A stretch of 64,000 bases of DNA from assembly GCA_032158295.1 (NCBI GenBank), contig CM063253.1:3255001-3319000 (forward strand), in the 5' to 3' direction. The stretch is from Pycnopodia helianthoides. Its lineage: Eukaryota > Echinodermata > Asteroidea > Forcipulatida > Asteriidae. Positions within the stretch are counted from its first letter, which is position 1. Each line of letters begins with the position of its first letter. Shown here one piece after another: positions 22,701 through 32,014 of this stretch. The notes under the pieces were generated by a model. That model saw only the letters and a program-made list of their open reading frames with translations. It did not search any database and was not told the origin of the DNA. A program made the position numbers and the translations under genes.

Positions 22701-25700
22701 GCTCATTGGTTAATGCTCAGTCCCATCATGCATCACACTCACACTGCAAGCACTGCACGCATGACGTACTTCTTGAACAAGAATCTGTGCAAGCTGATTA
22801 GCCCATCCCAGCGGTCCTGGATAGGCTGCTGGGGCCGAGCGAAAAAAGAAGATTGCTCATTGGCTCATTCTCTGCGCCGCGCGTACAAAATAAGCTTTTT
22901 CCATTGTTTCGTCATCGTTTTACCTCTAAGATGGCGGCGTGATGACGTCAATGCATAAGGTCTATATAAGACTAAGAGCAGACCCCGATGCAGTCCTCGC
23001 ACCATTTTTTTGTATTTATAGACACCCGCTGCAAATTCCAGGATCCCCACTTGCCTCCCCCTTCTTGTCCCCCGGCACACCTGGGTCCAATTTCATGGCT
23101 CTGCTTACCGCGGAAGTCTGTGCTTACAGCGCCACGTAAAGCACACGATGGGCCGCAAGCGCAGAATTCCGCAGTAAGCACAGCCATGAACTTGTAGGCC
23201 CTGGGCCCAATTTCATAAAGCTGTTAAGCAGAAAATACTGCTTGACAAATTTCTTTGCTAAGCAAACATTTTGTGGGGCACCAGTCACAACAATCCAAAC
23301 TGAATGAAACTTTGGCTGGTAACCTGTTTCTGCTCAGCAATACTTTTTTTGTGCTTACCAAGTTTTTGTGCTTACAGGCTTTATGAAATTGGGTCTGGTG
23401 GTTTAGAGGTGCCATCTGCCTGCTCTAGAATATGGGGTCGTGGGTTCGAATCTCTACCGAATAGCTTGGGTTTGTTTTCACCAGGACTCCATAAAAGCAG
23501 TGGATAAACGGTACTCATCACATATTATAATAGTAAGGGTAAAACCAAAAATAAACATTCTCCAATCCCGAATGCCGAAACGCAGTAACTGCCGGTACAT
23601 CAAATACACCAATTTGTGGTTCATTACTGTATAGAACCATAATGATTAATATAAGAACGTTTTCGACAAATCACCCTCATAAGTTGAAACCAGTGGCGTT
23701 GATCTACTAAAACAGAGTCGAACACGTCATATCAATCAATCAATCAATCAGTCAATCAGTCAATCAGTCAATCAGTCAATCAGTCAACCATTCAACCGGT
23801 GGTACGCTCGTACGTCGTGGCTGCTAAAATGTTTGTTTTTTGAACGTCTTCGGACTTACTGTATGTATTGTAATTTGTATATTGTATTGTAGTTATGATG
23901 TAGAACCCTCAGGATTATCCTGGGGACATTTCCTTTTATTTTTGGTGTATTTTCCTTGCATTTTTGGTTGTGACAAGTGTGTGATCTCGCCCTCACTACC
24001 CCAACGGCACCATGAGCCGGGGTGGGAGAGCGAGGGCATACCAGCCCGGAACCAACAATGGAACTTCCATGTTTAACAATAGCCAAATGCATTCCAAAAT
24101 GAGCCGCAACAATGGCATAGTGTTCGATGTGAAAGAGAATGTTCCAATCTCAACGTATGTCAATGAAATGGCTAAAACCTTACCACCCGAGACGATCCTC
24201 TATGCTTCCCGTATAGCAGGAAATCGAGTAGCCATGTATTTCAACGACAGAAAACACGCTGAAGAAGCTGTTACACAAGGTATGGTTGTCAACAACTCCA
24301 GACCATATCCTTGAAGAAAACATCAAAGATTTTTGTAACGTAGTTTCACCCATCAGATCCATACCCATTGGCATGAAAGAAAACCTGACTCATGTTCTAT
24401 CCTTTCGCCGCCAAGTACATGTATTCATAGAGCCAATTATCAATATCCCTGGTCACATTAACATTGCTTACGGAGGGGGGAACTACAGGGTCTTCCTATC
24501 AACATATTTTGTCAAATGTTTTTCCTGTGGGGAACATGGACACACACGGAAAAACTGCAAGAAACAGAAAACCCCAGCCTCAAAAGATAGTGAAGATGAA
24601 GGACCACAGGACGAAAACCCCATCAACCCAAAACCCGTCTTCTTGCACCGAAACAAATCTGACCCAAAACACCCACCGAAATCAGCTAGAAACCGACACA
24701 ACCAAAACAATGGTAATGAAGAACCCAGAGCTCAAGACGAAGTAGGGGTACGACCCCCCTCCTCACCCTCACCCAAACCCAATTCCAAGCCCTCCCCAAT
24801 CCAATCCACACCTCATCCCCCCAACCCTACCCCCGCAACTCCCCAATCCAATCCACACCTCACCCCCCACCCTACCCCCCGTAACTCACCAATCCCCTCC
24901 CCACAAGCAACCCCCTCAACCAATCCATACCCACCAATTCCACCCTCTATGACAGGCCCTATAGCTGCAGATCAATCAGCCTTTTTCTCCATCTGGGGAT
25001 CACCCCCTGGACCATCAAGGGCAACGTTCTCAGAAGTTCTGACAAAGCGGAAAAAGAAGACCCCATCTCCACCCCGTCAGGGACCAATCAAACTCACCTC
25101 CAACTCTCCTCCAAACAAGATACGTAAACCACCAAATGATGACCACTCAGACACACCAACCCTCACTCAAGCTCTCGATGGTGATAACGACAACGCCAGC
25201 GACGTTTCCCATCAACCTGAACCGCCACTCTCAGATGGAACACAAGAGGGCGTGGATAATGAGTGACATCGAAACAGACGACACGACATCCATCATATCA
25301 GAAACTTACTCACAACCTAGTGAGTTGGAGTGCGAAGAAGGAGACTTGTCCATCCCCACAGGCCCCCTGTTGCAAATGACAGCTTTTCTGAAGTGTGTAA
25401 AAGCCCGCAGAAGACCTGGTGAAATTGCCAAGAAATTCACTGGCGACATCCCTGGGCTTGTAAAACAACTGAAACCCCTGCGTAGCTCCCCCTCCTTAAC
25501 AGAAATATGCAAATGAGGGTTCGTAAACTTGTCAAAAGTCTAGACACAGAAGATGTGTCATGCCTGATACCAAAATGAATCTGACGAATTATATTCTGCT
25601 CAGTATGGCGTTCTCTCTCGTAACAATTAACACGGGAGGATGCTCCAATCCGACTCGTAATGCCTCTTTATTCCATGAGTTTGTTAAACAGTCTTGTTTT

Positions 25701-28700
25701 AACCCTGACGTAGTCTTCCTACAAGAAGTCAATGATTTACCTACCTCCTCATCTGTGTGGAAACATTGGCAACGTCAAATCAATAGCACACCAGGCAAAA
25801 CGAGGGGATCAGGCGTGGCTACTCTTGTCAAAAATAACATCTCTATACTTAGTCATGCTGTTCTTTTTCAAAGTTACGCTCTATATACTGAAATCGAACA
25901 TGATTCTAATATATCACTTGTATAACTTACTTGTTCCACAGGGAGACGCAGAGGCAGGAAAAATGTTGAAGCTCTGGAACGCCACTGTGCATGCCATGAT
26001 CGAGGTGAAATAATTATAGGAGGTGATTTTAATTGTACCCACAATCCCTCCCTTGACCGCCTTGCAATTATTCACGAAAAACGGCACAAAATAGCCACTA
26101 CCCTGTCCAATTTGGTCAACAAAAACACTCTTTGCGATATTTGGCGGGAACGTAACCCAGAAAAAAGAAAATACACTTGGTTCCGTACCAACAACATAAC
26201 CACTGGGACTTTGTCGAAAGCGAGGCTTGATCGCATATACCTACCTTCGCATATTGCTCCCACAGTATCAAAATGCGACATAATCACATGCAGCCTGTCA
26301 GATCACAGTGCAGTCAGTGTTGTTTGTAAATCTAACTCTCAACGACCGAGGGGAAGTGCCTACTGGCACTTTAACAACTCACTCCTTCAAGACGAAAATT
26401 AAAAAAAAATCATCTCCCAGTTCTGGACTAAATGGCAAACCAAACTTCCCTCCTACCCCGATATATGCACATGGTGGGACATGGGCAAAGCCCATATCAA
26501 AAACATCACCCAGACCTATGGAAAAAACAATGTGCGAATGAAAAACGCTCTCTGATCCAAAAACTTCAGAATGATATAGACAACCTTCAGTCATCCCCCA
26601 ATCTCACCCCAGATATGAAACAATTCCTCCTCGATCAGAGACGTGCACTCAACAACATCTACAAACAGGAAGCTCAAGGAGCCATGGTTCGTACGCGTTT
26701 TCAATTCGAAAGCGAGGGCGACTCATGCTCCACTTTCTTTTTCAATCTGGAAAAACAAAACTCTTCTGCCAAAACTTACCAAGGAATGCGATTAAGCGAT
26801 GGCACAATCACTGAAGATCCAAGTGAAATACGCCAGCATGTCCATTCCTTTTATAAAGACCTTTATTCCCATGTTCCCACTTCCCAAACTGCGCAGAATT
26901 ACCTTCTAAAGAATATGCCTACCCTTGACCCTGCTGATTCTGAAACCTGTGATCAACCAATTTCTATTGAAGAATTGGATAAAGCCGTCAAACAACTTAA
27001 CAAAAACAAAACCCCTGGTCTAGATGGTCTTACCTGTGAATTTTACCTCTGTTTCTGGCCAATCATAAAAAAAATGATCTTTTTCAAGTCCTGCAGAAAA
27101 GCATTCACTCTCAATCCCTTCCTATATCGTGCAGGAGAGCTGTCATTACACTCCTGCCCAAACAGGGGGACCTTCACGAAATCTCCAACTGGAGACCAGT
27201 TTCTCTCCTGAACACCGACGATAAAATACTTGCCAAAGCTTTAGCCAACAGGCTGAAAAATGTCATCGGCGACGTCATTCACCTCGATCAATGTTATACA
27301 GTTCTAGAGCGCTCCATTTATGACAGCATAAATGTCATAAGAGACAGCATAATGTATGCCAATCATTCCGACCTGCCTCTCGCCTTGTGTAACTTAGACC
27401 AAAAGAAGGCGTTCGATAACATTGAACATGACTACTTATTCAAAACGATGAAAACAATGGGTTTCGGTAAACATTTTGTTTCCCTCATCCGTCTTCTATA
27501 CACGAATGTTCAAAGCACAGTCAAAGTTCAGTCCACGCTAACAGCCCCCTCCCCTTTGAGAGAGGTATACGCCAAGGATGCCCCCTCTCAGGGCTGTTAT
27601 ATTCCATTGCTACCGACAACCTCACATTTCATACACTACCATCTCCCGACCGTCTGTAATATGTCGTTATAAAATGGTATGACACTACCAGGTTCGATAA
27701 GGTCCTGACTTTCGCAACTGCAGAGATGTCACTGTTCATGTCATCCAACAAGATTAAATATAATGGATTATGTTACCATTTACAGCAGTGATACCATCTG
27801 CATGTCTTAATCTAAATAAATGTAAAGGTTGTGGGTCGGAGCTTGGAAAACAACTATACCACTACTTATCTGGAACAACAGAATGTAAGTCTTGAGTTCA
27901 TCTCAGAAACACAGAACATCTAGACAAAAAAACTGGAAATTGTGCAAAGAAAAACTAAATAACACACTTTCGAGGTGGAGTGGTTTAGCAAGGACAATGT
28001 CTTTCAAAGGCAAAATCCTTATAGCCAACCAAATAGCTGCATCTAAACTGCTGCATTTCCTCGCTGTTCTCCCTCTACCAGAACAAATTCTTGATGAACT
28101 CCAGGAAACTCTTATCAATTTTGTGTGGTCTCAGAAACGTCATTTGCTCAATAGAAAAGTCTTTTTCCAGTCCCCAGAAAAAGGAGGATTAGGTCTTGTC
28201 TGTCTTAAATCCCGTGTTCTCACATATAGATTTTCTTTACTTCAGCGTTTATTATGCAAAAATAAACACCCTGCCTTTTATTTTCTTATTCATTATTGTC
28301 ATATGTATCGTAATCTAGGTCACGATTTTCAACTATTTTACACCAATCTTGAAACAAAATACCTTACAAACCTCCCCGTTTTCCAGGCAGAAATTCTAAA
28401 AGCTTGGATCACATCGAAAACCACCACGAGCGTACAACCTGTGTCTGTTAATTACGTAGTGAACCTACTTATTAATAGTTTATTCTTATGTTGTAATGGT
28501 AACAAAGATCTTCTCTCTGGTCGGCTCCTGTCATGTGGTGTCACACTAATCAGACAACTACTAAACAAGGATGGTACGTGGACCTCAGCTATCAAAATTC
28601 AAAAGCAACATCGGATGGGACTACGCCCACTATCTTCAAGAACACTTGAGGCAGAGCTGTCTCACATAAGACGAACCTTGAGGGATATATTCCCAAAAAT

Positions 28701-29695
28701 CTTCAACGAAAGGGGTACAACTAAAACACCAGACCAAGAAACTGAGTGTTTTCTCCAATCAAACTACCCAACACCAGTCATCCAAATCAACGACAACAAC
28801 AAAGAAGTCAACTTTCCTTCCAAATACCTGTAGGCCTACATGGTCTTCAACAAAGAACTCAATACTTTGCCGGACAACCCTCGAACCCCCTGGCACAGGG
28901 ACACCCTTCAAACGAACACTACAATACCGTGGAAAAGTGTATACAAACCACCCATATCCAAAAAAGAGGGTGACGTACAGTACCGGTTATTGCATAAGAT
29001 CCTACCATCGCAGGAAGTTCTCCACTACATCGACCGTACTCTACCAAAAACTTGTGGCTGGTGTGGACCGTCAGAGAAAGGAACCCTGCTACATCTCTTC
29101 TTCCAATGCCCATCGATTCAACCAGCGCTGAACCTACTGCATCGGTGCCTCAGACAACTACTTCCTGAACTGACACTAACTTTCGAAACGTACTGGTGCC
29201 TGATCCACCACAGCAGGGGCCGACCGAGAGAAAACGTAGATTTAGCTAACTATTTAATTGTCAGTTTCAAAGCCAGTGTATACTGGTTAATATGTACACT
29301 CGAACTAAAAAGATTGTTTAGAAACCTGGAAATATCGTATTAAGAGTAAAATCGTGATAGAATACCGCTGCTACCAGCTCCAGAACAATGTTCCCCTTTT
29401 CCTCAAGAAATGGGGTCTCTGCAACATATTCAAAATTACTGATAATGAAATTGAATGGACCTCTGTAATTTTGTGTTTTCCTTTTCTGCCTTGCAGTTTA
29501 TCTAATGAAATTGCTTATGTATTAATGTGGATGTAAATTCAACCCCAGCTACCGACCTGTACTTTGTGACAGACATTTCTTGTCTGTTTATGTAATTTTT
29601 TAGTTTTCTTTGTTTTTTGTATACTCTGTATATTTTGTGAATGAATAAAGTATTTGTTTTGAAAAGTCAAAAAAGTCAATCAATCAATCAATCAG

Positions 29696-29732
<37 letters not shown>

Positions 29733-30490
29733 TCATAATTATTTTCATAAACATTAGTGCTACAATATACAAGGTAATAATGAACGGGGTAGACCGAGTT
29801 ATTATAGGCTTTAAAAAAAGAAAAGAAAAGAAAGAAAGGAAACATTACGGAGGTCGATTTGATAAGTCGAGGCTTGCAGTGATCAGCCTATGGACAGACA
29901 GACACAAGATAAACGGACAAACAAAAGATGTACATATTAATGAACATAAACAACAACGGATATCAATATCAAGTTCAGTTATTTCCTATATTACAAATTG
30001 ATTTTCAAACAGCGGCGTAGCCAGGAAATTTTTATCACGGGGAGGAACGATGCTTGCCAGTCGGGGGCCCACGGGCCATGCTTTCCCTTTTTGAGGTACT
30101 ACATGGTACCTGGATATATCAATTGGGAACCTTGGGGTGCACTGGAAATTGTGAGGGCACGTGCCCCTCCCCCTCCGGTGGATCGCCGCTGATTTTCAAT
30201 CAATTTGCTGATATTATTACGTTTAGTTACAGTCATTTTATTTCGATCTCAAATATTGTGAAGACTCAACGAAAAAGGGTTAAAAGCAGACCAATCAATC
30301 TGAATATTTAAAATAATATTCATTATCTCTAACAAGCACACTTTTAAGATATATGCAACATTTAGAATAACACATTAATTCAGTTAGAAAGAAATAACTT
30401 ACCCGGGCGATGATGAACGTAGGTAGTGAGGCAAGCTAAAGCCAACAAGACCCACGGCCGAACGGGAAAACTTATTCTGAGATCTGCCAT
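19422..30490 (-). CDS. SMB-domain seven-helix receptor (adhesion/methuselah-like GPCR), about 891 aa
   Basis: Three coding exons (30490-30403, 22313-20047, 19742-19422) join in phase with canonical GT/AG sites. Exon 1 encodes a signal peptide with the hydrophobic core W-V-L-L-A-L-A-C-L. Residues about 75-95 hold a somatomedin-B-like cysteine cluster (C-R-C-D-T-R-C-R-L-Y-G-D-C-C). A large Cys-rich extracellular region with many N-x-S/T sites follows. Seven hydrophobic helices start near residue 577; the K-L-I-V-I-T-G-V-T-W stretch across the last junction is typical of helix 6 in family B2 receptors. I see no clear GPS cleavage motif (H-L/S-T), so it resembles methuselah-like receptors as much as adhesion GPCRs. 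The ligand is unknown. No frameshift in 2.7 kb of coding sequence. Confidence 0.85.
20047..22313 (-). CDS. Receptor exon 2 (ectodomain to helix 5)
   Basis: Starts after TTTTTTTCTTAG and ends before GTAAGC with a complete Lys codon. An ATG upstream at 22344 lies inside the polypyrimidine tract of the acceptor and is not the true start. It encodes the SMB domain, the Cys-rich ectodomain and five helices. Confidence 0.88.
22314..22575 (-). other. Receptor intron 1, proximal part
   Basis: Contains the polypyrimidine tract of the exon 2 acceptor; otherwise unremarkable AT-rich sequence. Confidence 0.5.
22576..22963. mobile_element. MITE with AGACCTTATGCA ends
   Basis: AGACCTTATGCACATGACGTCAT on the left is mirrored by GATGACGTCAATGCATAAGGTCT on the right. 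Interior contains GCGCTGGGATGGGC and CAGCGCCTTGCC, which also pair. Lies in receptor intron 1. Confidence 0.7.
23094..23395. repeat. Dispersed AATTTCATAGAGCTGCTTA-type repeat, double copy
   Basis: A small palindromic copy (CATGGCTCTGCTTACCGCGG and its inverted partner ending TAAGCACAGCCATGAA) abuts a fuller copy from CCCAATTTCATAAAGCTGTT to GGCTTTATGAAATTGGGT. Relatives occur at 8270, 34263, 47005, 50757, 55549 and 63425. Confidence 0.7.
23396..23480 (+). mobile_element. tRNA-like SINE fragment
   Basis: CTGGTGGTTTAGAGGTGCCA followed by GTGGGTTCGAATCTC gives A- and B-box-like spacing, but no cloverleaf closes. Probably a SINE head rather than a tRNA gene. Confidence 0.4.
23736..23790 (+). repeat. 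TCAA/TCAG microsatellite, left border of the LINE
   Basis: Tandem TCAATCAATCAGTCAATCAG. A closely similar TCAA array starts at 29676, directly after the LINE 3' end, so the element appears to sit inside one microsatellite. Confidence 0.9.
24012..25516 (+). pseudogene. LINE ORF1 (nucleic-acid-binding protein), frameshifted
   Basis: An N-terminal piece in one frame (24012-24300) continues in another frame (about 24286-25266) and again in a third (about 25259-25516). The middle part has a zinc knuckle C-F-S-C-G-E-H-G-H-T-R-K-N-C (CX2CX4HX4C), followed by a long Pro/Ser/Thr-rich stretch. In LINEs of this kind ORF1 proteins bind element RNA. Frame changes show the copy is broken or that the sequence has indels. 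Confidence 0.8.
25560..29343 (+). pseudogene. LINE ORF2 (endonuclease and reverse transcriptase), broken
   Basis: Pieces in order: apurinic endonuclease N-part (V-T-I-N-T-G-G, F-L-Q-E-V) at 25560-25925; endonuclease C-part (I-G-G-D-F-N-C, R-L-D-R-I-Y, S-D-H-S-A-V) to about 26402; reverse transcriptase start (K-T-P-G-L-D-G-L) within 26432-27085; R-P-V-S-L-L-N-T near 27195; N-L-D-Q-K-K-A-F-D-N around 27390; G-C-P-L-S-G-L-L-Y near 27580 in another frame. The Y/F-A-D-D catalytic box is not found between about 27660 and 27830. A C-terminal region with S-F-K-G-K-I-L-I and a C-G-W-C-G...H-L-F-F-Q-C-P knuckle follows to 29343. Confidence 0.85.
29676..29731 (+). repeat. TCAA microsatellite, right border of the LINE
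   Basis: GTCAATCAATCAATCAATCA repeated about 13 times, with a single TCAG variant. Partner of the array at 23736-23790. Confidence 0.9.
29732..30402. other. Receptor intron 1, distal part
   Basis: No gene. About 30010-30190 (GCGGCGTAGCCAGGAAATTT... and GTGCCCCTCCCCCTCCGGTG) looks like a dispersed repeat. The splice donor of exon 1 is at 30402-30401. Confidence 0.45.
30403..30490 (-). CDS. Receptor exon 1 (signal peptide)
   Basis: ATG at 30490-30488, 29 codons plus one base, ending before GTAAGT. This phase fits exon 2, which supplies TT to complete a Val codon. The encoded N-terminus has a basic start and a hydrophobic core ending near C-L-T-T-Y, a good secretion signal. Confidence 0.75.
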
Positions 30491-30758
30491 CTTCTTCTCT
30501 TCCACTGTCTTCACTATCTTCAAATCCTTACTGGGAGCTTATTTCCGTGGTCTGCCATAGGTAAGTGTTGCACCAAGAACACATCGCGTGTTCTTGTAGG
30601 CCTCTGTGTGGGGCCTCCGTCTCGTAATCATTGTCATAATTATTTGACCGAAACCCGTCCACAGGGAGTGGCGCTATTATGCAACTACATAAACTGCGCC
30701 ACACTTATCTTCTGCGTATTTTGACACCTCTTTTGTTGCGCTGCGATGTTGTTTGGCG
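30491..30758. other. Receptor gene 5' region
   Basis: Upstream of the receptor ATG on the minus strand; expected to hold its 5' untranslated region and promoter. No motif is strong enough to name. Confidence 0.35.
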
Positions 30759-30937
30759 GATTTATCGGAAAATTAGTTTATTAATTTCTCATCAAATATG
30801 GCATTTCAGACATAAATATTTCAAGGGATGTTTTCTACCATCGTTATCATTAGACCGTGTAAGTTTTATGTAAATCTGTGATCAAAAAGTATATTTTACA
30901 ATTTTTGTTCTTACCAATTCTGTAATGTTCCTTTAAA
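30759..30937. mobile_element. Truncated MITE, family 4
   Basis: Nearly identical to 3254-3416 (AAATTAGTTTATTAATTTCT to AATGTTCCTTTAA), lacking the left half. Confidence 0.7.
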
Positions 30938-31929
30938 TGATCGGCTTATAGTACTGATATTTCCGAAATGCCTTGTATTTAAGTTTCCTATGCATTCTGC
31001 CGACATAAGTCATTTATTTAAAAGTGAAGATTGGATAAGAATGCAAGCGAATTTATTACGGCTGAGACAATACTCCAATCTAATTTCAACAATTCTCTCA
31101 CAAGTATACATGAGTTTATAAACAATATGTTTAAAGGTCTGGCACTTTCCATTTATTTTTCCAATAAAAGTTCCCTGCTTTAATGAGGCGTATCACTTCA
31201 CGGTGTCACAGTCAGTCTATGTGTTTTCAAAGGGAGGGAGTTACTACAAAAGTTTATTTAATTAGCTGCTCATGCATGTTTGTGTCCATTTCTAATTTAG
31301 AGCTGCAGTACTTTCCAACACCTTCTTGCCACAGTCAAGCTCCTCCCCTTCATTAGCCTACAAATAACTAGGCAAAATAAAATCCAACATTTCACTTTCC
31401 AACACTTTATAACTAAAATGATGTCTATTGTGTTTCATCCATCTATCTTGACCCTCTCGGTCTTGTTCCCAGACCCCCCTACTCCTTGTGTAGCAACAAC
31501 TAAAGAGGGTTTATCATCACACCTAACACAATTATGTCACTTAGAGAGAGTTGCAGTTGGATAAGAACTTAAAATGTTCCTCAAAACATCTACACAATGT
31601 TTCTACAAATACACTCTACAATTCTACTCCAACCTAAATCCTGAATAAAGATCTTGTTGACACAGATGATGAGAATAACATTACAACCAAGGAAGTATTT
31701 AAATGCCATATTAAATCGATATGTTTTCCATGGTTCAGACCAAGAATACTAGGTCATCCAGATAATTGCATGCGCTCAATTAAATAAATATTTGATCTTT
31801 GTAATTGATAACTTTTGAGTTGCATATAATGTCAAGATAATTTACATTTCAGTTTGTTTCGAGCTAAACATAAATAATACAATCTACATTTGTAAATGAA
31901 TACTTTGGTGAGAGTTAAACTTGCACGTT
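30938..31929. other. Spacer between the receptor and CLIP3/4 genes
   Basis: AT-rich sequence without supported genes or recognised repeats. The CLIP3/4 3' end would lie in its right part. Confidence 0.45.
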
Positions 31930-32014
31930 TTATTTATTCTCTTTTGCAGCTTTTTTCTCAAGGCCTTCACAAGTCACCGAACTTTCACAAGAATCCCCTA
32001 GAGATAGATTCGAT
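31930..32014 (-). CDS. CLIP4: CLIP3/4 terminal exon
   Basis: Acceptor ATGTTTTTTCAG; one base completes Arg, then 27 codons (S-N-L-S-L-G-D-S-C...) and TAA at 31932-31930. An AATAAA overlaps the last codons at 31938-31933. Phase fits exon 7. The opposite strand is also open with splice-like ends, but only the minus reading fits the gene. Confidence 0.6.

Larger units (their letters stand above)
23791..29672 (+). mobile_element. Tx1/L1-like non-LTR retrotransposon (degenerate LINE), antisense in the receptor intron
   Basis: About 5.9 kb with the order ORF1 (CCHC zinc knuckle) - endonuclease - reverse transcriptase - C-terminal zinc-knuckle region, as in L1/Tx1-type LINEs. It ends with an AATAAAG near 29644. 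Frames are broken several times and part of the reverse transcriptase is missing, so it is inactive. No LTRs. It lies on the + strand, opposite to the receptor gene whose first intron it occupies. Confidence 0.88.
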
